A stretch of DNA of 64,000 nt from Acrocarpospora corrugata (lineage in GTDB: Bacteria; Actinomycetota; Actinomycetes; Streptosporangiales; Streptosporangiaceae). The notes beneath the pieces are model-generated. The model saw only the letters and a program-made list of their open reading frames with translations, was not told the origin of the DNA and ran no database searches. The translations under genes were made by a program, and so were the position numbers. The stretch spans positions 1 to 64,000 of the forward strand of contig NZ_BLAD01000043.1 in NCBI RefSeq assembly GCF_009687845.1, in the 5' to 3' direction. Below are positions 17,962-26,676 of the stretch, in pieces (position 1 is the first letter of the stretch; each line of letters opens with the position of its first letter).

Positions 17962-19359
17962 ATGACCATCCTCATCAACCCCGCCACCGGAGAACCCGTC
18001 GACGAGGTACCTGACAGCACTCCCGAGGACGTCTCGGCGGCGGTACGCGCCGGGCGGGACGCCTTCGAGCAGTGGAAGGACACCACCCCCGCGGACCGGG
18101 CCCGGTTGCTGCTGCGCCTGGCCGACCTGGTCGAGGCCGACGCCGAGGAACTCACCCGCCTGGAGGTCGAGGAGACCGGCAAACCGGCCGCCGTCTTCCG
18201 GGACGGCGAGCTCCCCTTCGCCATCGACAACCTGCGCTTCTTCGCCGGCGCGGCCCGCTCCCTGGACGGCACCGGCGCCGGCGTGCTCAGCTCCGGTTAC
18301 ACCTCGGCGCTGATCCGCCGCCCGATCGGGGTGATCGGCTCGATCGCGCCGTGGAACTTCCCGTTCATCATGGGCGTCTGGAAGGTCGGCCCCGCGCTCG
18401 CCGCCGGCAACGCGGTGGTCATCAAACCGGCTCCCGCGACCCCGCGCAGCACGCTCCGCCTGGCCGCCCTGCTGGCCGAGGCGGGCGCTCCCGAAGGACT
18501 GCTCCAGGTCGTCACCGGCGGCGCCGACGTCGGCCAGGCTCTGGTCACCCACCCCGGCGTCGACATGGTCGGCGTCACCGGCTCCACCGCGACCGGCCGC
18601 GCCGTCATGAGGGGCGCCGTGGAGGGCCTCAAACGGGTGCATCTCGAACTGGGCGGCAAGGCGCCCGCCCTGGTGTTCGAGGACGCCTCCATCGAGGACA
18701 TGGCCTTCGGGGTCACCATGGGCGCGACGTACAACACCGGGCAGGACTGCACCGCCGCCACCCGCGTCTACATCGCCAGATCCCGCTACGACGAGGCCGT
18801 GGAGGCCCTGCACGCCGCGATGGAGCAGGTCCGCCCGGGAGATCCCTGGTCCGAGGAGACCGACATCGGCCCGCTCATCTCGGCCGCGCACCGCGACCGG
18901 GTGCACGGGTTCGTCACCCGCGCCTCCGGCCGGGTCGTGTTGGGCGGCAAGCCGATCGAGGCGCCCGGCTTCTTCTACCCGCCGACGCTGATCGCCGACG
19001 CCGAGCAGGGCAGCGAGATCGTCCAGGGCGAGGTCTTCGGCCCCGTCCTGGTGGCGCTCCCGTTCGACGACGAGGACGAGGCGATCCGCCTGGCCAACGA
19101 CACGCCCTACGGGCTGGCCTCCTCCATCTGGTCGACCGACGTGGCCCGCGCGCTGCGGGTGGCCCACCAGCTCGACGTGGGCGTCACCTGGATCAACGAC
19201 CACCTGCCGATCGCTTCAGAAGCGCCGCACGGCGGCGTGAAGGGCAGCGGGTTCGGCAAGGACATGAGCCAGGAGGCCGTGCAGGAGTACTCCGTGGTCC
19301 GCCATCTGATGATCAAGCACGCGGCGCCCGAGGCGCGTGACTCGTTCCGGCCGGCCTGA
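17962..19359 (+). CDS. Aldehyde dehydrogenase (aminobutyraldehyde dehydrogenase-like)
   Basis: 465 residues of the NAD(P)-dependent ALDH superfamily. The active site has the nucleophile in NTGQDCTAATR and the general base in LELGGKAPALVFEDA, with the cofactor contact GVTGSTATGR between them. Context with the PotABC importer and FAD amine oxidase suggests oxidation of an aldehyde such as 4-aminobutyraldehyde or its gamma-glutamyl form to the acid. The 3' end overlaps the convergent FadA6 gene by 47 bp, a tight arrangement that may cause mutual interference. Confidence 0.9.
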   Translation: MTILINPATGEPVDEVPDSTPEDVSAAVRAGRDAFEQWKDTTPADRARLLLRLADLVEADAEELTRLEVEETGKPAAVFRDGELPFAIDNLRFFAGAARSLDGTGAGVLSSGYTSALIRRPIGVIGSIAPWNFPFIMGVWKVGPALAAGNAVVIKPAPATPRSTLRLAALLAEAGAPEGLLQVVTGGADVGQALVTHPGVDMVGVTGSTATGRAVMRGAVEGLKRVHLELGGKAPALVFEDASIEDMAFGVTMGATYNTGQDCTAATRVYIARSRYDEAVEALHAAMEQVRPGDPWSEETDIGPLISAAHRDRVHGFVTRASGRVVLGGKPIEAPGFFYPPTLIADAEQGSEIVQGEVFGPVLVALPFDDEDEAIRLANDTPYGLASSIWSTDVARALRVAHQLDVGVTWINDHLPIASEAPHGGVKGSGFGKDMSQEAVQEYSVVRHLMIKHAAPEARDSFRPA

Positions 19360-20506
19360 GGTTCTCGATGATCGTCACGTTGGCCTGGCCGCCGCCCTCG
19401 CACATGGTCTGCAGGCCGTACCTGCCGCCGGTGGAGGTCAGTTCGTGGATGAGGGAGGTCATCAGGCGGGCTCCGGTCGCGCCGAGGGGGTGACCGAGGG
19501 CGATGGCCCCGCCGTTGGGGTTGACCCTGGCGGGGTCGGCGCCGGTCTCCTTGAGCCAGGCGAGGACGACGGGGGCGAAGGCTTCGTTGATCTCGACGAC
19601 GTCGATGTCGCCGATCTTCAGGCCAGATTTGGCGAGGGCGCGGGCGGTGGCCGGGATGGGGGCCGAGAGCATCATGATCGGGTCGTCGGCGCGGACGGAG
19701 AGATGATGGATTCTGGCGAGCGGAGTGAGGCCGTGGGCGCGGAGCGCGGCGGGGGAGGCGATCAGCAGCGCGGCGGCGGCGTCGGAGAGCTGCGAGGAGA
19801 CGGCGGCGGTGAGCCGGCCGCCTTCGACGAGCGGTTTCAGCGCGGCCATCCGGGCCGGCGAGGTGTCCCGGCGCGGGCCTTCGTCGATGGTGACAGCGTT
19901 ATACGGGGATATTTCGTCATCGAAGCGGCCGGTGTCGATCGCGTGCAGAGCCCGGCGGTGGGATTCGCAGGCGTACGCCTCCATCTCCTCGCGGGTGATC
20001 TCCCAGCGGTCGGCCATCAGCTCCGCGCCGCGGAACTGCGAGACCTCCTGGTCGCCGTACCGGGCGGCCCATCCGGACGAGCCGTGGAACGGCGTCGCGA
20101 AGCCGAGCTGCTGCCCGGCCGTCATGGCGTATCCGATCGGGACCATGCTCATGTTCTGCACGCCCCCGGCCACCACCAGATCGGCGTTCCCGCTCTGTAC
20201 GGCCATCGCCGCGAAGTGCACCGCCTGCTGCGAAGACCCGCACTGCCGATCCACGGTCACCCCGGGAACCTCCTGCGGCAACCCCGCCGCCAGCCAGCAC
20301 GTACGGGCGATGTCCCCCGCCTGCGGCCCCAGCGCGTCCACACAACCGAAGACCACATCCTCGACCGCCGATGGATCGACCCCGGTGCGATCCATCAACG
20401 CCCGGAGCGCGTGCGCCCCCAGATCCGCCGGATGGACCCCGGCCAGCCCCCCGCCCCGCCGCCCCACCGGAGTGCGGACCGCCCCGACGATGAACGCCTC
20501 CGTCAT
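19313..20506 (-). CDS. fadA6: Acetyl-CoA C-acyltransferase, FadA6-like (steroid C/D-ring catabolism)
   Basis: 397-residue thiolase. It has the acylation Cys in VDRQCGSSQQAV, the His in NEAFAPV and GGAIALGHPLGATGARL, and the C-terminal Cys in TMCEGGGQANV. The opening TEAFIVGAVRTPVGRRGG and the GCVDALGPQAG segment resemble mycobacterial FadA6 (Rv3556c), which thiolyses a late intermediate of HIP degradation. As in Mycobacterium, the gene sits next to a KstR2-like regulator, here divergent, with an operator at 20540. I chose ATG 20506, preceded by GGAGGGG; reading further upstream gives no thiolase sequence. Confidence 0.88.
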   Translation of the reverse strand: MTEAFIVGAVRTPVGRRGGGLAGVHPADLGAHALRALMDRTGVDPSAVEDVVFGCVDALGPQAGDIARTCWLAAGLPQEVPGVTVDRQCGSSQQAVHFAAMAVQSGNADLVVAGGVQNMSMVPIGYAMTAGQQLGFATPFHGSSGWAARYGDQEVSQFRGAELMADRWEITREEMEAYACESHRRALHAIDTGRFDDEISPYNAVTIDEGPRRDTSPARMAALKPLVEGGRLTAAVSSQLSDAAAALLIASPAALRAHGLTPLARIHHLSVRADDPIMMLSAPIPATARALAKSGLKIGDIDVVEINEAFAPVVLAWLKETGADPARVNPNGGAIALGHPLGATGARLMTSLIHELTSTGGRYGLQTMCEGGGQANVTIIENLRPAGTSHAPRAPRA

Positions 20507-20539
20507 GACCCCTCCGCCCAGAACCTTGTTCCGAAGAGT

Positions 20540-20553
20540 AGCAAGCGCTTGGT
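20540..20553. promoter_or_regulatory. KstR2-type operator between fadA6 and kstR2
   Basis: AGCAAGCGCTTGGT matches the KstR2 consensus AnCAAGnnCTTGnT at every fixed base. It lies 34 bp upstream of fadA6 and 75 bp upstream of the KstR2-like gene, so one dimer site could control both divergent promoters. Confidence 0.78.
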
Positions 20554-20627
20554 CGCACATGGAACATGGGATGAGCAGGCGACTCACCGCAGGGTTACGT
20601 GAACAAGCCATTGCTCGGAGGCTCATA

Positions 20628-21323
20628 ATGGAGCATGTGAACACGCGAAAGAACTCCGGCACGACGACCCCGGTGAAGCGCCAGACCGGCGGCAAGCGGG
20701 GGACCAGCACGGCCGGCACCGCCTCGGAGCGCCGCGACCACCTGGTGAAACTCGCCGCGGAGCTCTTCGCGCGCAAGGGCTTCCAAGCCACCACCGTCCG
20801 CGAGATCGCGGAAGAGGCGGGCATTCTCTCCGGAAGTCTCTACCACCATTTCGACTCGAAGGAAACCATCGTCGACGAGGTGCTCCGCACCTTCCTCGAA
20901 GACCTGGTCGCCCGCTACCGCGGCGCGCTCCAGACCGAGAGCGACCCGCGCACGGTCCTGTCGGAGATGGTGCGGATCGGCTTCGGCACCCTCGAACCGC
21001 ACCGTGCCGCGATCACCGTCATGCAGAACGACTGGAGCTACCTGCGCTCGCTGCCCGACAACCGGTTCGACTACCTGGTGAAGGCCGAGGACGAGGTCGA
21101 GCGCATGTGGGTCGAGCAGATCAAGCGCGGCCAGGCCCTCGGCCAGTTCCGCGGCGACGTCGACCCCAAGCTGACCTACCGGATGATCCGCGACACCATC
21201 TGGGTGGCCGTGCGCTGGTTCCGGCCCGGCGGCCGGCTCAACACCACCGGGCTGGCCGAGCACTACGTCACGGTTCTGTTCGACGGCCTCGCGACCGGAG
21301 AGCGGACCAGCCAGTCGGCATGA
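20628..21323 (+). CDS. kstR2: KstR2-like TetR-family repressor of HIP catabolism
   Basis: 231 residues. After a 30-residue charged tail, the TetR HTH reads TTVREIAEEAGILSGSLYHHF followed by DSKETIVDEVLRTFL, closely resembling mycobacterial KstR2. The C-terminal half keeps MWVEQIKRGQ and IRDTIWVAVRWFRPGG, also KstR2-like. KstR2 represses the C/D-ring genes of steroid degradation and is released by HIP-CoA. The ATG at 20628 has GGAGG 7 bp upstream. Its likely operators occur next to it and at four other sites in the window. The stop overlaps the next gene (ATGA). Confidence 0.86.
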   Translation: MEHVNTRKNSGTTTPVKRQTGGKRGTSTAGTASERRDHLVKLAAELFARKGFQATTVREIAEEAGILSGSLYHHFDSKETIVDEVLRTFLEDLVARYRGALQTESDPRTVLSEMVRIGFGTLEPHRAAITVMQNDWSYLRSLPDNRFDYLVKAEDEVERMWVEQIKRGQALGQFRGDVDPKLTYRMIRDTIWVAVRWFRPGGRLNTTGLAEHYVTVLFDGLATGERTSQSA

Positions 21324-22012
21324 GCCACCAGGGCAAGAGCCTCGTCGAGGCCGTCAGGTCGGCGCTGGTCGAGGTCGCCGACCCGGCCAAGGCTCCGGCG
21401 ATGCGCGCGTACATGAAGTCGGCGCTGCCGTTCCTCGGCGCGCAGTCGGGGCCACGCAAGACCGCGTTGCGCAAGGTGTTCGCCCAGCATCGGCTGGGGT
21501 CGGCGCCGGAGTGGCGCAAGGCCGTGCTGACGCTGTGGCGGGAGGCCGAGTACCGCGAGGAGCGGTATGCGGCGGTTGAGCTGACCGGGTCGCGGCTGTA
21601 CCGCGACTGGCAGACGCTGTACACGCTGCCGATGTACGAGGAGATGATCGTCACCGGGGCCTGGTGGGACCTGGTGGACGAGTTGGCCGTGCACCGGATC
21701 GGCACGCTGCTGCGGCTGTTCCCGGAGACGATGAAGGTCACCATGCTGGAGTGGGCCCGCGACCCCGATCTGTGGAAGCGGCGGACCTCGATCCTGTGCC
21801 AGAACACCTTCAAGGACAGGACCGACCTCGGGCTGCTGTACGCGTGCGTCGAACCGAGCCTGTCCGACACCGACTTCTTCGCCAGGAAGGCGATCGGGTG
21901 GGCGCTGCGCGAATACGCCAAGACCGACCCGCGGGAGGTCGTGCGCTACGTGAACAACCACGGCATCAGCGGGCTGTCCCGGCGTGAGGCGCTCAAGAAC
22001 GTGGCGGAATAG
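21320..22012 (+). CDS. DNA alkylation repair (AlkD-like) HEAT-repeat protein
   Basis: 230 residues, entirely helical, with repeated pairs of helices. The segment EYREERYAAVELTGSRLYRDW and the motif ETMKVTMLEWARDPDLWKRR are characteristic of the AlkD family, as are WWDLVDELAVHRIG and KAIGWALREYAKTDP. AlkD-type glycosylases remove bulky cationic alkyl adducts without base flipping. Some relatives are linked to self-protection from genotoxic products. The ATG overlaps the stop of kstR2, so it is co-transcribed with a regulator of unrelated function. Confidence 0.87.
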   Translation: MSHQGKSLVEAVRSALVEVADPAKAPAMRAYMKSALPFLGAQSGPRKTALRKVFAQHRLGSAPEWRKAVLTLWREAEYREERYAAVELTGSRLYRDWQTLYTLPMYEEMIVTGAWWDLVDELAVHRIGTLLRLFPETMKVTMLEWARDPDLWKRRTSILCQNTFKDRTDLGLLYACVEPSLSDTDFFARKAIGWALREYAKTDPREVVRYVNNHGISGLSRREALKNVAE

Positions 22013-22014
22013 GA

Positions 22015-22047
22015 ACGGCTCGCGCGCCCCGAATACGCGCGAGCCGT
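22015..22047. terminator. Bidirectional terminator hairpin
   Basis: A perfect 12-bp stem, ACGGCTCGCGCG (22015-22026) with 22036-22047, and a 9-nt loop. It lies in the 45-bp gap between the convergent AlkD-like and GH16 genes, so it can end both transcripts. Confidence 0.75.
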
Positions 22048-22057
22048 ACCGGATGGA

Positions 22058-23479
22058 TCAGGCGTTGGGCACGGTGTCGACCCAGCGGGTGGAGGCGGTC
22101 CGGTAGGAGTTGACCCGATTGAGGACCTCGGTGGGCGCGACGACCTCGTTCTTGGAGTGGTAGAACCAGTCGACCTGCTGCAGGTAGGTGCGGGGGGTCG
22201 AGCTGCCGAGCAGGCCGCCGCTGATGAACCACAGGTTGAAGTTCACCGACTGGACGGTCTCGGGATAGTAGATGTCACCGTGGGTGGCGAACAGGGCGCC
22301 GTCGATGTAGTACTTGATCTGGCCGCCGGAGACCTGGAGGACCAGGTCGTGCCAGCCGTCGTAGCTGATCCGGTTCTCGGTGTGCACGTTCACGGCCAGC
22401 CAGGGCTCGTTGCGGTAGGTCTCCCAGGATGTGGCGTACATGATGTTGGCTGGCTCGCCCCAGCCGCCGTTGGGCAGGTACTCGAAGTCCTGCTCGCTGT
22501 AGTTGGGGTCGAGGTCCTGGTTGAGCGGGGTGATCGTGAAGAAGGTCTGCACGATGTGGTCGCCGTCGGGGCCGCTGGTCGGGGCGTCGGAAAACTTGAC
22601 CCTGGCCGCGTAGGTGCCCTCCAGGAACTTGCGCTGGTGCAGCACTTCGGACTGCTGGGTGCCGGCCGAGGTTCCGTCGGTGACCGACTTGAGCTGAAGC
22701 GCCTTGTTGGTGCCCGAGACGACGGGGAAGGAGATGTTGCCCTTCGGCCAGGTCGCGCCGGGGATGCCGGGGCCGCCCTGGTTGGTGCGGATCGTCCAGT
22801 TGTGTGAGGCGATGCTGGTGTCGTTGGCGTCGACGTAGCTGAAGTCGTCGAACACGACGCCGGAGCCGCCGGGCGGGGGGCCGCTCGGGGACGGCGACGG
22901 GGACCCGCCGGTCGGCGACGGCGACGGGGACGGGTTGCCGCCGGTCGGGGCGGTGCCCCAGAGCAGGGCGCCGTTCTGGTAGACGGTCACCTTCGTCCAG
23001 TCGGCGTAGGAGGTGCTGGTGCCGAAGGAGTAGTCGTCGCTCTGGGTGACGCGCTGCCAGTCGGCCCGGTAGAAGCGCAGCTGCATGTCACCCGACTGGG
23101 CGCCGGCGGCCAGGCTGCCGGCGGTGAAGCCGACCTCCAGGTAGCGGTCGGCGGTGGCGGTGCCGGGGGAGATGGCGCCGAAGGCGCCGGTGACCGTGGA
23201 GCAGGACACGACCGCCCAGGAGCAGGCGAAACGGTACTGCTGGGCGGCCGAGTCGGCCTTGAAGTAGTAGCGGATCTTGAGGCCGCTCAGCGGGATCGCG
23301 GTGGTGCCGTTGTTGATCAGGTTGAACCACGGTTCGGCCTGGTCGGCGGTGGCGCCGGAGGCACTGGTCTTGTACTGCAGCCGGACCGATGTCGCGGCGT
23401 TGGCCGGCAGGGCGACCAAGCCGATGAGGGCGAGGGCGGACACCAGTCCGCCGGCTAACCACTTCTTTCTGGACAACAT
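22058..23479 (-). CDS. Secreted CBM3-GH16 endoglycanase
   Basis: 473 residues. There is a Sec signal peptide (MLSRKKWLAGG, hydrophobic core, cleavage near PANAAT), then a CBM3-type cellulose/chitin-binding module (about 32-175), a Pro/Ser linker of PSPSP repeats (about 185-210) and a GH16-type beta-jellyroll domain (about 215-473). The catalytic motif reads EQDFE, fitting the GH16 pattern E-x-D-x-E. GH16 enzymes cut beta-1,3/1,4-glucans, agar-like or related polymers. It lies 32 bp downstream of the GH20 gene on the same strand and is probably the last gene of the Das-like operon. The start has an AAAGGAAG site. Confidence 0.87.
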   Translation of the reverse strand: MLSRKKWLAGGLVSALALIGLVALPANAATSVRLQYKTSASGATADQAEPWFNLINNGTTAIPLSGLKIRYYFKADSAAQQYRFACSWAVVSCSTVTGAFGAISPGTATADRYLEVGFTAGSLAAGAQSGDMQLRFYRADWQRVTQSDDYSFGTSTSYADWTKVTVYQNGALLWGTAPTGGNPSPSPSPTGGSPSPSPSGPPPGGSGVVFDDFSYVDANDTSIASHNWTIRTNQGGPGIPGATWPKGNISFPVVSGTNKALQLKSVTDGTSAGTQQSEVLHQRKFLEGTYAARVKFSDAPTSGPDGDHIVQTFFTITPLNQDLDPNYSEQDFEYLPNGGWGEPANIMYATSWETYRNEPWLAVNVHTENRISYDGWHDLVLQVSGGQIKYYIDGALFATHGDIYYPETVQSVNFNLWFISGGLLGSSTPRTYLQQVDWFYHSKNEVVAPTEVLNRVNSYRTASTRWVDTVPNA

Positions 23480-23511
23480 TCTTCCTTTCGATGGAACGAG
23501 TCCCCCGAGGT

Positions 23512-24801
23512 CTAGGGAATGAGCGGCCCGATCCTGATCCCCTGGGCGGCGAGCCTGGACAGGTGGGGGGTGAGCCGCTGAAGGAAGTCGGGATAGTCCC
23601 GGGGCGAGCCCCAGGCCACTTCGGCGAAGGCGCAGAGCCGGGGGAAGGTCTGGCGCTCGACGTCGGCGGGGGTGGGCATGTACTCGGTCCAGAGCTGGGC
23701 CTGGACGCCGATGATCCGGCCGGTCGCCTGGGGTGGGGCGGGCGGGGGGTCGAAGTGGTACGTCTCGGCCAGCGGCAGCACCCGGTCGGGGGCGAAGGGG
23801 CCCGGTTCCGGCTCCACGGGGTAGTCGAGATATGTCCGCATATGTGGGGCTAGGACGACGTCGCGGCCCTCCAGGGCGGCCAGCGGGCCGCTCTGCTCGT
23901 CGAGCCAGGTCATCGTGGTCGCGCCGGGCGGGCCGTCGGCCTTCTCGTGCCAGTAGACGAGCCGGCGGCCCCGGCGGTGCAGGTGTTCGGCCATCCGAGC
24001 GGTGATCCAGGCGCGGGCCGCGTGCGCGCCGGGCAGTCCCAGTTCGCCGATCCGCTGCTGGGCGCGCGGGGTGCGCTCCCACTCGCCGGGACGGCATTCG
24101 TCCCCGCCCACGTGCACGCACTCGTCCGGAAATATCTCGATTACTTCGTCTAGGACCTCCTCGAAGAAGGCGATCGTGGACTCTTCCAGGTTGAGGGTGT
24201 GCGGGCTGATCCCCCAGGTGTCCCAGACGCCCAGCTGCCGGGTGGGATCGTTGCCCAGATGGGGGTACGCGGCGAGCGCGGCCTGCACATGCCCCGGCAG
24301 CCCGATCTCGGGAATGATCCGGACGTGCCGCTCCGCCGCGTACGCGACGATCTCCCGGATGTCGTCGTGCGTGTAGTGCTCGCCGGACACCTCGGTCAGC
24401 CGGGGATGACGCTTGATCTGCAACCGCCAGCCCTGGTCGTCGGTGAGATGCAGCTGCAGCACGTTCAGCTTGTGCAGGGCGAGCAGGTCGACCATCCGGA
24501 GGATGAATTCCTTCGGCATGAAATGCCGGGCCACATCCAGCATCAGCCCGCGCCACGGGAAGCGCGGCGCGTCCTCGATCGTGCCGAGGGGGAGCGCGTC
24601 GCCGTACAGGGCCAGGGTCTGCCGTCCGTAGAAGCGGCCCGCCTCGCCGCCGGCGGTGAGGTCGATGGCGTTGGGCGAAATGTCCAGCCGGTAGCCCTCC
24701 GGGCCGAGCGCCGGATCATGCGGGGCCAGCCGGACGAGCTCAGGGTCGTACGCGACAGTGCCCCCGAGGACGGCCAGTTTCCCGGGCCGCGGAATTATCA
24801 C
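23512..24801 (-). CDS. Beta-N-acetylhexosaminidase, GH20
   Basis: 429 residues. The GH20 fold is clear from FPWRGLMLDVARHF, LHLTDDQGWRL and the catalytic pair in HVGGDECRPGEW, where Asp positions the substrate acetamido group and Glu is the acid/base. There is no signal peptide and the N-terminal GH20b domain is shortened, so it is probably cytoplasmic. It would split imported chitobiose into GlcNAc, which fits its place directly after the sugar permease genes. The GTG start has GAAGGGA upstream. Confidence 0.9.
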   Translation of the reverse strand: MIIPRPGKLAVLGGTVAYDPELVRLAPHDPALGPEGYRLDISPNAIDLTAGGEAGRFYGRQTLALYGDALPLGTIEDAPRFPWRGLMLDVARHFMPKEFILRMVDLLALHKLNVLQLHLTDDQGWRLQIKRHPRLTEVSGEHYTHDDIREIVAYAAERHVRIIPEIGLPGHVQAALAAYPHLGNDPTRQLGVWDTWGISPHTLNLEESTIAFFEEVLDEVIEIFPDECVHVGGDECRPGEWERTPRAQQRIGELGLPGAHAARAWITARMAEHLHRRGRRLVYWHEKADGPPGATTMTWLDEQSGPLAALEGRDVVLAPHMRTYLDYPVEPEPGPFAPDRVLPLAETYHFDPPPAPPQATGRIIGVQAQLWTEYMPTPADVERQTFPRLCAFAEVAWGSPRDYPDFLQRLTPHLSRLAAQGIRIGPLIP

Positions 24802-24819
24802 GTGAAGATCCCTTCAGGG

Positions 24820-25644
24820 TCAGCCCTTGATCGCGCCCGCGGTGAACCCGGAGGTCACCCGGCGCTGCAGGACGAGGAAGATGAGCAGGACGGGCAGCAT
24901 GAAGAGGGTGGCGGCGGCCATCGTGGCGCCCCAGTCGGTGCCGAAGATGTTGCTGAAGGACGACAGCCAGACCGGCAGCGTGCGGTCGTCCTGGTTCTTG
25001 ATGATCAGCGCGTTCGCGAACGCGAACTCGTTCCACGCGGTGATGAACCCGAACAGCGAGGTCGACATCAGGCCCGGCGCCAGCAGCGGGAAGACCACCC
25101 GGCGGAACGCCACCACCCGGCTCGCGCCGTCCATCTGGGCGGCCTCCTCCAGCTCCGGCGGGATGGCCGCCAGGAAGCCGCGCAGCGTGACGATCGTGAA
25201 CGGCAGCGTCGTCATGAAGTAGATGAGGCTGAGCATGGACAGCTTGTCGAGCATGCCGGTGTCGCGGGCGATGATGAACATCGAGATCAGCAGCGCCTCC
25301 CAGGGCGCCATCTGGGCGATGAAGACCATCAGGATGAAGCCGCGCCGCCCCCGCCACCGCATCCGCGCCACCGCGAACGCGGCGAGCAGCGCCACGGCCA
25401 TCGCGGCCAGCACGGCGCTGACCGTGACCAGCAGGCTGTTGCGCCAGAACAGGCCGAAGCCGTCGGCGCTGATGGCGGTGGCGAAATGGTCGAGAGTCGG
25501 ATGACTGGGCCAGAACGTGGGGGTGTCGGCCTGGATGTCCCTGGTGGGCTTGAACGCGGTCAGCACCATCCAGTAGACGGGGAAGACCGAGACGATCAGG
25601 ACAGACAGGGCGGCCAGGGTGAGCGGGAGGCGCCGGAGTCTCAC
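24820..25644 (-). CDS. dasC: Carbohydrate ABC transporter permease, DasC-like
   Basis: 274 residues with six predicted membrane helices and the MalG-type EAA loop EEAAQMDGASRVVAFRRVVFP. It is paired with the permease just upstream, and its GTG overlaps that gene's TGA (GTGA). In streptomycetes DasABC imports chitobiose using the shared ATPase MsiK, and here too no ATPase gene is adjacent. The GH20 enzyme downstream supports a chitooligosaccharide substrate. Confidence 0.82.
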   Translation of the reverse strand: MRLRRLPLTLAALSVLIVSVFPVYWMVLTAFKPTRDIQADTPTFWPSHPTLDHFATAISADGFGLFWRNSLLVTVSAVLAAMAVALLAAFAVARMRWRGRRGFILMVFIAQMAPWEALLISMFIIARDTGMLDKLSMLSLIYFMTTLPFTIVTLRGFLAAIPPELEEAAQMDGASRVVAFRRVVFPLLAPGLMSTSLFGFITAWNEFAFANALIIKNQDDRTLPVWLSSFSNIFGTDWGATMAAATLFMLPVLLIFLVLQRRVTSGFTAGAIKG

Positions 25645-26648
25645 AGCTGGTCTCCTTCGTGCCGGAGCATCCGCCGCAGGTGCGTGATCAGGGCGGCGAC
25701 CAGGATCAGCACGGTCAGCGTGGAGATGGCCGCGCCCAGGTCGTATTTGTGCAGGGATTGGGCGACCTGGAAGGCGTACACCGGCAGGGTGGTGGTGGCG
25801 CCGTCCGGGCCGCCTCGGCTGATCGCCCAGATCTGGGCGAAGCACTTGAACACCCAGATCACCTCCAGCGAGGTGATCAGCCCGAACAGGGGCCGCAGGA
25901 TGGGGAAGGTGACGTTCCTGAAGATCTGCCAGCCGGTCGCGCCGTCGATCCTGGCCGATTCGTAGAGCTCCGCCGGGATGGTGGTGAGCGCGGCGTAGAG
26001 GGTCAGGGCCGCGAACGGCACCGACTGCCAGACCACCAGCACGACCAGGATGACGAAGGTGGACGTGCCGTCCGCGAACCAGGTGTAACTCCGGAAGGAC
26101 TCGAGACCGAGCGTGGCCAGCAGCCAGTTGACCACGCCCAGCCTCGACTGGAACAACCACTGGAAGATGGTGGTCGCCGCCAGGACCGGCGTCGCCCAGG
26201 TGAGCACCAGGCCACTCATCACGGCCAGCCGCAGGCGTTTCCGCAGCCGGGCGATCATCAACGCGACGAGGGTGGAGATCACCATGATCAGCACGACGTT
26301 GACGGCCGTCCACAGGAGGGTCCGCCACACCACCGACCAGAACTCGCCGCTGCCGAGGACCTCCTGGTAGTTCTCCAGACCGACGAAGGCCGCCCCGCCA
26401 CGGATCAGCTCGCCGGTCCGGAAGTGCTGGAAGGAGATCACCACACTGCGCAGCAGCGGGTAGAGCAGGAGGTACGCGGCCCCGAGCACGGTGGGGGCGA
26501 CGAGCAGGTACGGCCACAGCCCGGGCATGCGAGGACGTCCCTGCCGCCTGCGGGAAACGGGCGGCGCTGGACTTTCCTGGCGGGGAGCGACCACGGGAGG
26601 TGCGGACACGGGCTTCCTCGGGAGGTCGTGCGGAGGCCGGCCCGCCAC
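25641..26648 (-). CDS. dasB: Carbohydrate ABC transporter permease, DasB-like
   Basis: 335 residues. A Pro/Arg-rich cytoplasmic tail of about 40 residues precedes the first membrane helix (LWPYLLVAPTVLGAAYLLLY). The MalF-type EAA loop is ESARIDGATGWQIFRNVTFPIL. The GTG start at 26648 lies 28 bp after the binding-protein gene; internal starts closer to the first helix are possible because the tail is not conserved. It forms the channel with the next gene product. Confidence 0.82.
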   Translation of the reverse strand: MAGRPPHDLPRKPVSAPPVVAPRQESPAPPVSRRRQGRPRMPGLWPYLLVAPTVLGAAYLLLYPLLRSVVISFQHFRTGELIRGGAAFVGLENYQEVLGSGEFWSVVWRTLLWTAVNVVLIMVISTLVALMIARLRKRLRLAVMSGLVLTWATPVLAATTIFQWLFQSRLGVVNWLLATLGLESFRSYTWFADGTSTFVILVVLVVWQSVPFAALTLYAALTTIPAELYESARIDGATGWQIFRNVTFPILRPLFGLITSLEVIWVFKCFAQIWAISRGGPDGATTTLPVYAFQVAQSLHKYDLGAAISTLTVLILVAALITHLRRMLRHEGDQL

Positions 26649-26676
26649 GCTTCAGGGGCGGGCCGCGCTCCTACGG

